NCBI RefSeq assembly: GCF_042662625.1
Contig: NZ_JBHSXH010000009.1
Coordinates: 806,001-870,000 of the forward strand
DNA: 64,000 nucleotides
Direction: 5' to 3'
Source: Halopelagius fulvigenes
GTDB taxonomy: Archaea; Halobacteriota; Halobacteria; Halobacteriales; Haloferacaceae
Below the pieces are notes generated by a model that ran no database searches, was not told the origin of the DNA, and worked only from the letters and a program-made list of their open reading frames with translations. Numbering within the stretch: the stretch's first letter is position 1; the number at the start of each line of letters is the position of its first letter. Position numbers and translations under genes: made by a program. Shown here in pieces: positions 34,317-43,513 of the stretch.

Positions 34317-35090
34317 ATGACCGACGCACTGACCGTCGTCCGGCGGCGACGGCGCATCCTCGAGTACCTCTGCGAAGGTGCGGCACCGAAGCGCGACATC
34401 GTGGCGACGACGGAATCGTCGCGTTCGACGGTGAACCGCGCCGTCTCGGAACTCTCCTCGCTCGGTCTGGTCGAACGGGTCGACGGCGGCTTTCGGACGA
34501 CGACGCCCGGGCGACTCTCCTTGGACGTGGTGACGGAGACGTCGGAGACGATACGGACGATACGCGAGTCGAGCGACGTGCTCTCGAACGTCCCGCTGGA
34601 ATCGCACGTCTCGCACCGGTTCCTCGTCGGCGCGCACGTCGTCACCGGCGATTCGGCCGCGCCGTACTCGGGCGTCGACGACGCGTTCGACCGACTTCGG
34701 CGCGCGGACCGGGTTCGCGGGTTCGGCATCGCCGACAACGACCCGCGGTGGACGCGAATACTGCACGAGAGGGCCACCGACGGGTCGATGACGGTGAGCG
34801 TCGCCGTCACCCGCCGGATGGCCGAGTACGTCCTCGACCGGTACGACGACAAGGTGGAGGAGTACCTCGCCGCCGACGACTACCGGATTCGCGTCTGCGA
34901 GTCGCTCCCGTTCGAGATGTTCCTCTTCGACATCGAGGGCCGGACGGTGGCGCACCTCCTCGTCGTGGACGAGACGGGGTCGTTCGTCGGGCAGGTCGAA
35001 AACGACCGCCCGGACGCCGTCGCGTGGGCCGAGGCGCGGTTCGCGGAACGGTTCGAGGCGGGCGTGCCGATCTCGGAGTTGCTCGGGTGA
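34317..35090 (+). CDS. Winged-helix transcriptional regulator, haloarchaeal type
   Basis: This 257-residue protein begins with a winged HTH (ILEYLCEGAAPKRDIVATTESSRSTVNRAV with LGLVERVDGGFRTT, about residues 13-65). It ends with a haloarchaeal ligand-sensing-like domain (LPFEMFLFDIEGRTVAHLLVVDETGSFVG). It matches the group annotated as HTH regulators with a FilR1-like C-terminal domain. It may control a neighbour, but the targets are unknown. Confidence 0.85.
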   Translation: MTDALTVVRRRRRILEYLCEGAAPKRDIVATTESSRSTVNRAVSELSSLGLVERVDGGFRTTTPGRLSLDVVTETSETIRTIRESSDVLSNVPLESHVSHRFLVGAHVVTGDSAAPYSGVDDAFDRLRRADRVRGFGIADNDPRWTRILHERATDGSMTVSVAVTRRMAEYVLDRYDDKVEEYLAADDYRIRVCESLPFEMFLFDIEGRTVAHLLVVDETGSFVGQVENDRPDAVAWAEARFAERFEAGVPISELLG

Positions 35091-35198
35091 GTCGGCGCGA
35101 AACCCATAAGCGCCTCGGCGTGCTATCAGTTACCGTACCCCTGCCTGTGTGTCCCCAATCCGGGCCTGTTTTTACCCGCGGCGAAGAAGCGAACGCCA

Positions 35199-36935
35199 AT
35201 GGACGACGAGTTACGCGAACGCGTCGAGCGAGCGGCCGAGAAGCACGCCCTGCTCAACGCGGTCAAGTACGAAAGCGACGCCGACGTGGGCGCGGTGATG
35301 GGTCCGCTCATGGGGGAGAACCCGGAGTTCCGTCCCCACGGTGACGAGATTCCGGGAATCGTCGGCGGCGTCGTCGGGCGGGTCAACGACCTCCCGACGG
35401 CGGAGAAGCGCGACCGACTGGAGGAACTCGCGCCCGAGGAACTCGCGGAACTCGAAGCCGAAGAGGAGGAGGACGAGACGGTGCTTCCGGACCTGCCGAA
35501 CGCCGAGGCGTACGACGAGGTGCGGATGCGCGCGGCCCCCAACCCGAACGGTCCGTGGCACATCGGCCACGCGCGGATGCCCGCGGTCATCGGGACGTAC
35601 AAGGACCTGTACGACGGCTCTTTCATCGTCCGCTTCGACGACACCGACCCCGAGACGAAGCGTCCCAACTTAGACGCCTACGACGCCATCCTCGAAGATA
35701 TCGAGTACCTCGGCTTCGAACCGGACGACGTCATCCTCGCCTCCGACCGGGTGGAGACGTACTACGACTACGCCCGCGAACTCATCGAGAAGAGCGGCGC
35801 GTACACCTGTTCGTGTTCGGGCGAGACGTTCTCGGAGTTGAAGAACGCCGGCGAGGCGTGTCCCCACCGCGACAAAGAGCCCGAGACGACGATGGCGGAG
35901 TTCGAGTCGATGGTCGAGGGCGAGTACGACTCCGGCGAGATGGTTCTCCGGGTGAAGACCGACATCGAGCACAAGAATCCCGCCCTCCGCGACTGGGTGG
36001 CGTTCCGCATGGTTGACACGCCGCACCCGCGCGAGGAGGCCGCGGAGTACCGCGCGTGGCCGATGCTGGACTTCCAGTCCGGCGTGGACGACCACCTCAC
36101 AGGCGTCACGCACATCATCCGCGGCATCGACCTGCAGGATTCGGCGAAGCGCCAGCAGTTCGTCTACGACTACTTCGACTGGGAGTACCCCGAGGTCATC
36201 CACTGGGGGCACGTCCAGGTGGACGAGTACGATATCAAACTCTCCACCTCGACCATCAAGGAACTCGTAGAGGAGGGCGAACTCGACGGCTGGGACGACC
36301 CGCGCGCGCCGACGCTGAAGAGTCTCCGGCGGCGGGGCATCCGCGGGGAGGCCATCGTCGAGGCGATGGTCGGCCTCGGCACGTCCACCTCGAACGTGGA
36401 CCTCTCGATGTCGGCCGTCTACGCGAACAACCGCGACATCGTGGACGACGAGGCGGACCGCTACTTCTTCGTCCGCGAGGGCGAGGTGTTCGCCACCGAG
36501 GGCGGCCCCGACGCGGGCCACCCCGCACTCCACCCCGACCACGAGGAACGCGGCGACCGGACCGTCCCGGCGTCGAACGGCGTCGCAGTCGAGTCCGAGG
36601 ACGCGCCCGCGGCGGGCGAACGCGTCTGGCTGAAAGGCTACGGGTGCGTCCGCCGCGAGGGCGACACCCTCGTCCACACCGACGACACCATCAAGGCGGT
36701 TCGCTCCGGCGACGTGGACGTCATCCACTGGGCCCCCGCCACCGACAACGTCCCCGTCCGGATGCGGACGCCCGACGGCGACGTGGTTGGCGTCGCGGAA
36801 CCCGACTTCGCCGAGACGGAGGTCGACGAGGTGGTCCAGTTCGAGCGTCTCGGGTTCGTCCGCGTGGACGGCCACGACGGCAGTTCGCGGGACGCGGAGG
36901 GCGACGAGTCCGTCGTCTACTGGGCGCACAAGTAG
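35199..36935 (+). CDS. gltX: Glutamyl-tRNA synthetase (archaeal type)
   Basis: This 578-residue class I synthetase charges tRNA(Glu), and probably tRNA(Gln), the latter for later amidation. An N-terminal helical extension (1-100) precedes the catalytic core. The HIGH motif is HIGHARM at 121-127, and the KMSKS equivalent is DIKLSTSTIKEL. The anticodon-binding beta-barrels follow, including VWLKGYGCVRREGD. Length agrees with haloarchaeal GltX. Confidence 0.96.
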   Translation: MDDELRERVERAAEKHALLNAVKYESDADVGAVMGPLMGENPEFRPHGDEIPGIVGGVVGRVNDLPTAEKRDRLEELAPEELAELEAEEEEDETVLPDLPNAEAYDEVRMRAAPNPNGPWHIGHARMPAVIGTYKDLYDGSFIVRFDDTDPETKRPNLDAYDAILEDIEYLGFEPDDVILASDRVETYYDYARELIEKSGAYTCSCSGETFSELKNAGEACPHRDKEPETTMAEFESMVEGEYDSGEMVLRVKTDIEHKNPALRDWVAFRMVDTPHPREEAAEYRAWPMLDFQSGVDDHLTGVTHIIRGIDLQDSAKRQQFVYDYFDWEYPEVIHWGHVQVDEYDIKLSTSTIKELVEEGELDGWDDPRAPTLKSLRRRGIRGEAIVEAMVGLGTSTSNVDLSMSAVYANNRDIVDDEADRYFFVREGEVFATEGGPDAGHPALHPDHEERGDRTVPASNGVAVESEDAPAAGERVWLKGYGCVRREGDTLVHTDDTIKAVRSGDVDVIHWAPATDNVPVRMRTPDGDVVGVAEPDFAETEVDEVVQFERLGFVRVDGHDGSSRDAEGDESVVYWAHK

Positions 36936-37023
36936 TCGCGCCTCGGCTCTCCCGCTCTCTTCCCTCGCGGACGCGGATTCCGGAGGCGGCAGGTCTTTTC
37001 TCCGCGGCGCGTACCGTCGGCGC

Positions 37024-37638
37024 GTGACCCTCGTTGACCTCACCCGCCGGGTCGAATCCAGAATGCCCGTCTACCCCGGCGACCCCGCCGTGACCGTCGA
37101 ACCGCACGCCGACTTCGAGACGGACGGCTACCGCGTCTCCAGAGTGGAACTCGGGACGCACGCCGGGACGCACGTGGACGCGCCCGCCCACACCGAACCC
37201 GACGGCGACTCGCTGGACGCGTTCGACGCCGAGGACTTCCGGTTCGACGCGCGACTCGCGGACTGCCGCGGCGCGGGCGCGAACGGGACGATAGGGCCCG
37301 GCGCGGTACCCGAGGACCCGGACGCGGAGATAGTCGTCTTCCGCACCGGGTGGGAGGCGGAGTGGGGGACGGAGCGGATGACCGACCACCCGGCCCTCGC
37401 GCCCGAGGCGGCGCGACTGTGCGCCGAACGGGGGTACGCGGTGGCGACGGACGCGTTGAGTCCGGACCCGACGGACGGCGAGGGCGTGCCCGCGCACCGC
37501 GCGATACTCGGGGCGGGACTCCTCGTCGTCGAGAACCTGCGGAATCTCGACTCCGTGCCCGAGGCGTTCGAGTTGCTGGCGTTGCCGATGCGCGTCGACG
37601 CGGACGGCGCGCCGGTTCGCGCCGTCGCGCGGCGTTAG
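37024..37638 (+). CDS. Cyclase / kynurenine formamidase-like metal hydrolase
   Basis: This 204-residue protein belongs to the cyclase family (PF04199). The metal-binding motif HAGTHVDAPAH (about 43-53) is complete, and a later Asp (ATDALSPDP) and His (GVPAHRAILGA) complete the active site. The start is the GTG at 37024 (VTLVDLTRRV). It overlaps the convergent DUF456 gene by 4 bp at the stops. The substrate is unknown; no tryptophan-degradation genes are adjacent. Confidence 0.9.
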   Translation: MTLVDLTRRVESRMPVYPGDPAVTVEPHADFETDGYRVSRVELGTHAGTHVDAPAHTEPDGDSLDAFDAEDFRFDARLADCRGAGANGTIGPGAVPEDPDAEIVVFRTGWEAEWGTERMTDHPALAPEAARLCAERGYAVATDALSPDPTDGEGVPAHRAILGAGLLVVENLRNLDSVPEAFELLALPMRVDADGAPVRAVARR

Positions 37639-38120
37639 AAGAAGAGGACGAAGACGAACGCGACGAGCATCGACGCCGTGAGGAGAATCTGCGCCGCGGT
37701 GGAGGCGAGGACGCCCACCGTCGCGTAGAGGGCGGCCTTCCCGCTCTGTTCGGCGTTCCGGTTCCGGGCGAACTCGGCGACGAACACGGTGACGGCGATG
37801 CCGACGAGGAATCCGACCGGCCCCGTCACGAACAGGAGGACGAACCCGACGACGACGGCGAGACCCGTCGTGAGCGTCGACGCGCCCGCCGCCTTGGCGG
37901 CGACTGCGCCGCCCGCGTAGTCGACGACGACGGTGACGATACCCACGAGTACCAACGCGGCGAGGACGGGGAGACTCGGGTCGGTGAACCCCGTGGACCA
38001 CCAGTAGAGCAGTACCCCGGACAGCGAGAGCAGTGCACCCGGAACGAGTGGGGCGACGGTTCCGACGACGCCCAGGACGAGTAGGGCCAACGCGAGCAAC
38101 GCGACGGGAGTGACGGCCAT
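37635..38120 (-). CDS. DUF456 membrane protein
   Basis: This 161-residue protein has four to five hydrophobic helices and DUF456 features: GTVAPLVPGALLSLSGVLLYWW near the N-terminus and VVDYAGGAVAAKAAGAS in the middle, followed by GPVGFLVGIAVTVF. Function is unknown. It reads towards the cyclase gene and overlaps its stop. Confidence 0.9.
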   Translation of the reverse strand: MAVTPVALLALALLVLGVVGTVAPLVPGALLSLSGVLLYWWSTGFTDPSLPVLAALVLVGIVTVVVDYAGGAVAAKAAGASTLTTGLAVVVGFVLLFVTGPVGFLVGIAVTVFVAEFARNRNAEQSGKAALYATVGVLASTAAQILLTASMLVAFVFVLFF

Positions 38121-38187
38121 AGTCCGAGGTGGTCCGCCTGCGGCATAACGCCGGTGCCCGTCTCCGAGGGGCCAAAGCGATTCGGAG

Positions 38188-38199
38188 TATGATTTATTA
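38188..38199 (+). promoter_or_regulatory. TATA box of the ferredoxin gene
   Basis: TATGATTTATTA lies about 33 bp before the ferredoxin ATG at 38228, implying a leaderless or near-leaderless transcript separate from the fix operon. Confidence 0.6.
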
Positions 38200-38227
38200 C
38201 CCTCACGAAAGTTTGTTAGGGTATATC

Positions 38228-38557
38228 ATGCCTATCGACCCGAACTTCGAGACGAACCGCGAGAGAGTGGGCGAGGAGAACGGCGTCACCGTGTGGGGGC
38301 CGGTGGACCCGCCGGAGCAACTCGGCATCCACGGCACCCACGTCGCCGTCGATTACGACATCTGCATCGCGGACGGGGCCTGTCTGGAGGACTGCCCCGT
38401 GGACGTGTTCACGTGGGTGGACACGCCCGGCCACCCCGAGTCGGAGATAAAGGTCGAACCGACGCGCGAGGACCAGTGCATCGACTGCATGCTCTGCGTG
38501 GACGTCTGTCCGGTGGACGCCATCGACGTGGACCCCGGACGCGCCGGCCGGACCTGA
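38228..38557 (+). CDS. 7Fe ferredoxin (3Fe-4S plus 4Fe-4S)
   Basis: This 109-residue protein carries two cluster motifs. The first, CIADGACLEDCPV, has Asp in place of the second Cys, which usually gives a 3Fe-4S or labile 4Fe cluster. The second, CIDCMLCVDVCPV, is a full 4Fe-4S site. A 40-residue N-terminal extension precedes them. Lying directly upstream of the fix operon, it is a likely low-potential electron partner of those flavoproteins, but that is inference. Confidence 0.93.
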   Translation: MPIDPNFETNRERVGEENGVTVWGPVDPPEQLGIHGTHVAVDYDICIADGACLEDCPVDVFTWVDTPGHPESEIKVEPTREDQCIDCMLCVDVCPVDAIDVDPGRAGRT

Positions 38558-38638
38558 ATCCGTCCCGCCCTCCGTTCTCGGGCACGCGCATCCGTCGTCC
38601 TCCCGACGGTGACTGTTTCGAATACCTCACAAAAGACT

Positions 38639-38648
38639 ATTATAAATA
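38639..38648 (+). promoter_or_regulatory. TATA box of the fix operon
   Basis: TTATAAATAC is centred about 38 bp before the ATG of the beta subunit at 38681. A GGAAT just before the ATG may act as a weak ribosome binding site in a leader of about 10 nt. Confidence 0.7.
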
Positions 38649-38680
38649 CGTGGTGGGAATTATCGTGTGAGGAATTAACA

Positions 38681-39553
38681 ATGCACGTAGTCACCTTGAC
38701 CAAAGGCGTCCCCGACTTCCGAGAGGGTCAGGTGTCGTTCGACGAGGACGGCCACCTCGAACGCGGGAAGACGCCGACGGTGATGAACCCGAACGACGCG
38801 CACGCCCTCGACGCCGCCCTGCAGACGCACGTCCGCCGCGGGGGTCGGATGAGCGTCGTGAGCATGGGGCCGCCGGGGTACAAGGAGGTCCTTCGGGAGG
38901 CGATGGAGACGGCGTACGCCGACGACCTCCTGTTGGTCTCGGACCGAGAGATGGCCGCGGCGGACACGTGGGCGACGGCCATCACGCTCAGCGCGGGCAT
39001 CGAGAGACTGGGCGACCCCGACATCGTGTTCGCGGGGTTCAAAACCGCCGACGGGGAGACGGGCCACACCGGTCCGCAGGCGTCGTGGTGCCTGGACATG
39101 CCCCTCGTGACCCACGTGATTTCGATGGACGTGGACGAGGAAGCGGGCACCCTCCGCGCGGAACGCCTCGTCGAGGGCGACATCGCGGAGGTGGAGACGG
39201 TCGAACTGTCGCTTCCGGCGTTCGTCGTCGCCGACCCCGAGTTCGAACCGTCCTACCGCACGGCGGAGCACAGACTCACGCTGAAGGACAAACGCGCCGA
39301 GGCGGAGGTACGCGCCGAGGAGTACGAGGAGTACCTGACGGTGTGGGACCACGCCGACCTGAACCTCGACCCCGACTACATCGGACTCGACGGGTCGCCC
39401 ACCATCGTCTCCTCCGTGGACCCCATCCCCAAACCGCCCGCCGAACGCGAGGCGACGATGGTGGACCCCGAGGACGCCGAGGCGATGACCGACGTGCTCG
39501 AAGCGATGCAACCGTTGGCCGAGAACGACGCGGCGGCCGCGGGGGGTGACTGA
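38681..39553 (+). CDS. fixA: Electron transfer flavoprotein beta subunit (FixA/EtfB)
   Basis: This 290-residue subunit binds nucleotide in the ETF heterodimer. The features are AAADTWATAITLSAGIERLG, DIVFAGFKTADGETGHTGPQAS (AMP/FAD-binding region) and LPAFVVADPEFEPSYRT. The C-terminus extends beyond short ETF beta proteins, as in FixA-type ETFs. It starts an operon with the alpha subunit and the quinone reductase, which passes electrons between dehydrogenases, quinone and ferredoxin. Confidence 0.94.
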   Translation: MHVVTLTKGVPDFREGQVSFDEDGHLERGKTPTVMNPNDAHALDAALQTHVRRGGRMSVVSMGPPGYKEVLREAMETAYADDLLLVSDREMAAADTWATAITLSAGIERLGDPDIVFAGFKTADGETGHTGPQASWCLDMPLVTHVISMDVDEEAGTLRAERLVEGDIAEVETVELSLPAFVVADPEFEPSYRTAEHRLTLKDKRAEAEVRAEEYEEYLTVWDHADLNLDPDYIGLDGSPTIVSSVDPIPKPPAEREATMVDPEDAEAMTDVLEAMQPLAENDAAAAGGD

Positions 39554-39555
39554 CC

Positions 39556-41340
39556 GTGCCCGAAATCGACCCCGGCGAGTACGAGATATCCGCCCTCGGC
39601 CCGGAACTGCGCGAGATAGAGGACGCGGAGGAACTCCGCGAGATTCTCGCGGCGGAACGCGACGGAAAGGACCGCGACGCCGTGATATCGCTCATCGAGA
39701 GCCGAATCGAGAAGTTCGAGGGCGACGAGGCGGAGACGGACGCCGACGCCCTCGATCTGACGGAGATGAGCACGGCCGAGGTGGGCAACGCCCTCACCGA
39801 CGTCGACGACCCCGAGGAGTTGGAGTCCATCCTCGAACGCGAGGAGGCCGGCGAGGACAGAGACGGCGTCAAGCGCCTCGTTCGGAACCGCCTCGACTCC
39901 GTCCGCGGGAGCGAGGAGGGCGAGGAGGCCGGTGAGGAACGGGCCTCGCCCGAGGAGCGACACCCCGAACTCGACCACCCGACGAACGACAAGCGGCACG
40001 TCAGAGCGTTGGAGGGCGGCGTCTACCGCGACATGTGGGTGTACTGCGAGACGCAGGCGGGCGAGCTCGTGGACGTGTCCAAGGAGATGCTCGGGAAGGC
40101 CCGCGAACTGATGGACGACTACAACGAGGCGTACGGGGAGGACGAACGCGTCGTGGCCGTCCTCGTCGGCGACGACGTGGAGAAGCACACCGAGGACGTG
40201 ATAGCCCGCGGCGCGGACGTGGTCGTCTACCACGAGGACCCGCGACTGTCGCGGTTCCAGCACAAGCCGTACACGGAGATATTCTGCGACGCGGCCCGCG
40301 CGGGCGCGACGCACGAGGACGGCGAGGCCCGCGGCGGCCGAGACGAGGCGTGGCGCGACTACGACAAACCGCGGTACGTCCTCTTCCCGGCGACGAACAA
40401 CGGCCGCGACCTGTCGGCGTTGGTGCAGGCTGAACTGGACTCGGGCCTCGCAAGCGACTGTTCGGGGCTCTACATCGAAGACGAGGTGATATCGAACCCC
40501 GTCAAGACGGGCACGGCGGGCGACAAGAAGAAGTTCGAACGCGTCCTGCACATGAAGCGCCCCGACTTCTCGGGGTTCGAGTACTCGACCATCCTCTGTC
40601 TGGACAACCCGACCCGGGAGTTCCACCCGCAGGGGGCGTCCGTCATCCCCGGTAGCTTCGACGTGCCGGAACCCGACGCCGAACGCGAGGGCGAGGTGAT
40701 CGAACACGACGCGCCCGTAGACGACGACTGGTTCCGCGTCTCCGTGACGGACTACGACCGGTTGGACGAGGGCGTGGACCTGACCGGCAACGACGTCATC
40801 GTCGCAGTGGGGCGGGGTATCGGCGATGCGCCGACCCGGGGGATGGAACTCGCCCTCGAACTCGCGGACCAGTTCGAGAACGCCGACGTGGGCGTCTCCC
40901 GCGGCATCGTCACCGGGTCCTACCAGTTCGAGGGCCACGTCGAACAGTACACCACGGAGGACCGCCAAATCGGGGAGACCGGACAGGTCGTCGCCCCGGA
41001 CCTGTACGTCGCGGCGGGCATCTCGGGGGCCGTCCAGCACAAGGTCGGCATGGACGAGTCCGAGACCATCGTCGCCGTCAACACCGACCCCGAGGCGCGC
41101 ATCCGCGACTTCTCCGACTACTTCGTCGAGGGCGACCTGTTCGAGGTGCTCCCCCGACTGACGGCCGCGTTGAAGGAAGGGCGTACGGACTTCGCGTCCG
41201 TCGCCGTCTCGGGCGACGCCGCCGCCACGGACGGCGGCAGACGGTCCGATTCACACCTCGACGAGCAACGCTCGCCTGCCCGCCGGACGAAGCCCGGCGA
41301 CGCCGACGCGCGGCCGACGGGGGGTGAGGCCGATGAGTGA
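39556..41340 (+). CDS. fixB: Electron transfer flavoprotein alpha subunit (FixB/EtfA) with N-terminal repeat extension
   Basis: This 594-residue protein is nearly twice the usual alpha-subunit size. The ETF alpha part starts near residue 150 (WVYCETQAGELVDVSKE) and has the C-terminal FAD-binding signature PDLYVAAGISGAVQHKVGM with GRGIG upstream. The first 120 residues contain two similar 43-residue repeats (14-55 and 75-117) of the form EELxxIL.xE..G.dRd.V..L...R. The C-terminus adds a charged tail. The start is a GTG; the stop overlaps the next start by 8 bp. Confidence 0.92.
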   Translation: MPEIDPGEYEISALGPELREIEDAEELREILAAERDGKDRDAVISLIESRIEKFEGDEAETDADALDLTEMSTAEVGNALTDVDDPEELESILEREEAGEDRDGVKRLVRNRLDSVRGSEEGEEAGEERASPEERHPELDHPTNDKRHVRALEGGVYRDMWVYCETQAGELVDVSKEMLGKARELMDDYNEAYGEDERVVAVLVGDDVEKHTEDVIARGADVVVYHEDPRLSRFQHKPYTEIFCDAARAGATHEDGEARGGRDEAWRDYDKPRYVLFPATNNGRDLSALVQAELDSGLASDCSGLYIEDEVISNPVKTGTAGDKKKFERVLHMKRPDFSGFEYSTILCLDNPTREFHPQGASVIPGSFDVPEPDAEREGEVIEHDAPVDDDWFRVSVTDYDRLDEGVDLTGNDVIVAVGRGIGDAPTRGMELALELADQFENADVGVSRGIVTGSYQFEGHVEQYTTEDRQIGETGQVVAPDLYVAAGISGAVQHKVGMDESETIVAVNTDPEARIRDFSDYFVEGDLFEVLPRLTAALKEGRTDFASVAVSGDAAATDGGRRSDSHLDEQRSPARRTKPGDADARPTGGEADE

Positions 41341-43003
41341 GACGCCGAGCGAACACTACGAGGCGGTGGTCGTCGGCGCGGGGCCGGGCGGGGCCGCCGC
41401 CGCGGCGGCACTCGCGAACTACGGCGTGGAGACGTTGGTCCTCGAACGCGGCGTCGAGGCGGGGTCGAAGAACGTCTCCGGCGGCCTCATCTACGCCGAG
41501 GAGTCCGCGCCGTACACGATAGACGACCTGTTCGACGGCTTCCGCGAGGAGGCGACCGAACGCCCCGTCACGCGCTACTACATCCATAACGTCGCCGGCG
41601 AGACGGTGGAGACGTTCGACATCACCTCGCTTCACGAACACGACACCGAGTGGTCCGACGCCGTCCTCCGCCGGAAGATGGACTCGTGGCTCGAAGACCG
41701 GGTTCACGAGATGACCAGAGAGACGGGCGGCGGCCTCTTAACGGACGTGCACGTGAACGGACTGCTCCGGGAGGACGGCGAGATAGTCGGCGTCACCTGC
41801 GACGAACTCGACCCGATACGCGCCGACGTGGTCATCGCCGCCGACGGGGTGAACTCCGAACTGGCCCGCGACGCCGGGTTGATGGACTGGGAGGAGCCCG
41901 AAGAGTGGTATCAGGGCGTCAAAGCCGTCGTCGATATGCCCGAGGAGACAATAGAGGACCGCTTCGCCGTCAAGGGAGACACCGGCGTGGCGCACCTGTT
42001 CTCCGGCGACCTGTTCGAGGGCGTCCGCGGCGGCGGGTTCCTCTACACGAACCGCGATTCGCTCTCCGTCGGAACAGTGTTCCACCTCGACAGCCTCGTC
42101 GCCCGCGAGGCGGAACCGCACGAACTCCTCGATTCTCTCCTGACGCACCCCCTCCTGGCGAAGTGGCTGGGCGACGACTACCGCGAACGCGAGTACAGCG
42201 CGAAACTCGTCCCCGACTCGAAGAAGGTGGCCCTGCGCGAACCGCACCGGGGGAGACTCCTCGTCGTCGGCGACGCGGCGGGGCAGATGCAGGCGCAGGG
42301 GCCCATCATCAAGGGGATGAACCACGCCGTCACCGCCGGCGCACTCGCGGGCGAGGCGTTCGGGAAGGCGAAGGCCGGCGGGAAGCCCGAACTCGCCGGG
42401 AAACTGTACGCGAAGAAACTCCGCGACGAGGGCGTGATGGAGAAACTCCGCCCCCGCGGGTACGACGTCGTCCGACGCCTCGGCGAACGCGAACGCGTGA
42501 CCGACGTACTCGACGGCGTCCTCACCTCGCCCGTCGGCCGGTTAGGCGTGCGGGCGTTGTCCGGGCGACTCGAAGGACTGTACGCGTCGCCGACGCTCTC
42601 GACGCTGATTCCGGACACGCGGACGCCGTACGTCACGCTCCCGACGGTCATCGCCGAGGAGTTGGGCACGCGCGTCACGGACAGGAACCGAATCGAACCG
42701 CCGAGCCTCGAAGAGCGAATCGGGGAGTTGACCTACGACACCGACGTGGGGAACCCCCACATCGAACTGCGCGACGACTCCTACGAGTCCAGCGGAGACG
42801 CCGTGACGACCTGTCCGGTCAGCGCCGAGGACTTCGGCGGCGGTTGTTACCGCGACGAACTGATACGGACGAACGGCGACGAGGAACGCGTCGTCAGCCT
42901 CGACACCCAACCCTGCATCGAGTGCGGCACCTGCGCCGTCGTCGCCGACACGGAGTGGACGCACCCCGCCGGCGGCAAGGGCGTCCAGTTCGAGGAGGGC
43001 TGA
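41333..43003 (+). CDS. fixC: ETF-quinone oxidoreductase FixC with fused FixX-like ferredoxin domain
   Basis: This 556-residue flavoprotein starts with the FAD-binding Rossmann motif VVVGAGPGGAAAAAALA and has the ETF-QO features SGGLIYAE, VVIAADGVNS and VVGDAAGQMQAQGPIIKGMNHA. The last 70 residues carry TCPVSAEDFGGGCY and CIECGTC followed by HPAGGKGVQ, matching the FixX/ETF-QO 4Fe-4S domain. So fixC and fixX are fused. It should pass electrons from the ETF to membrane quinone. Confidence 0.94.
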   Translation: MSETPSEHYEAVVVGAGPGGAAAAAALANYGVETLVLERGVEAGSKNVSGGLIYAEESAPYTIDDLFDGFREEATERPVTRYYIHNVAGETVETFDITSLHEHDTEWSDAVLRRKMDSWLEDRVHEMTRETGGGLLTDVHVNGLLREDGEIVGVTCDELDPIRADVVIAADGVNSELARDAGLMDWEEPEEWYQGVKAVVDMPEETIEDRFAVKGDTGVAHLFSGDLFEGVRGGGFLYTNRDSLSVGTVFHLDSLVAREAEPHELLDSLLTHPLLAKWLGDDYREREYSAKLVPDSKKVALREPHRGRLLVVGDAAGQMQAQGPIIKGMNHAVTAGALAGEAFGKAKAGGKPELAGKLYAKKLRDEGVMEKLRPRGYDVVRRLGERERVTDVLDGVLTSPVGRLGVRALSGRLEGLYASPTLSTLIPDTRTPYVTLPTVIAEELGTRVTDRNRIEPPSLEERIGELTYDTDVGNPHIELRDDSYESSGDAVTTCPVSAEDFGGGCYRDELIRTNGDEERVVSLDTQPCIECGTCAVVADTEWTHPAGGKGVQFEEG

Positions 43004-43007
43004 GCCG

Positions 43008-43439
43008 ATGCCGACGGACGAACCGGTCGCCGGGGAAGACGCCGGCGGAGCAACCACCGGCGGAGCGAACGACGAGGAGTCGGCGTACGCCAACCGAATA
43101 CGCGAACTCGCCGCGGACGCCCGACGGGCGAGAGAGACGTTCGTCCCGCCCGAGGACGGCGAGGGGGCAGAGAGGGCCACGGAGTGCGCCAGAGACGGCG
43201 TCGGACCGGTCGTCGCCGTCTACGTCGAGGCGCGCACGGCGGCGCGGCCCGTCCGGTTCTCCGCCGCGGAGCACCGACTGCTCCGGCGGGCGCTGAACGA
43301 CTGGCTCGGCCTCTACGCGCGGTGCCACGGCGTCGAACTCGACGCCGACTTCTCGGTGCGCGCGGCGGCGGAACTGCTCGTCGAGACGCGCGACGCGCGG
43401 GACACCGCCGAACTCCTCACGCGCGTCCCGGAGCGGTAA
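43008..43439 (+). CDS. Uncharacterised protein at the end of the fix operon
   Basis: This 143-residue acidic protein starts 4 bp after fixC and is probably translated with it. It has a helical N-terminal half (ANRIRELAADARRARETF) and a C-terminal region SAAEHRLLRRALNDWLGLYARCHGVELDADFSVRAAAELL (family unknown to me). The context suggests a role with the ETF system, such as assembly or regulation, but there is no direct evidence. Confidence 0.8.
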   Translation: MPTDEPVAGEDAGGATTGGANDEESAYANRIRELAADARRARETFVPPEDGEGAERATECARDGVGPVVAVYVEARTAARPVRFSAAEHRLLRRALNDWLGLYARCHGVELDADFSVRAAAELLVETRDARDTAELLTRVPER

Positions 43440-43513
43440 CGAGCCGTCCGCTCCGGGCGACAGTCATACGTTAACGAATAACTGTTATGGTTCGCTGTGT
43501 GGTATTAGATGGC

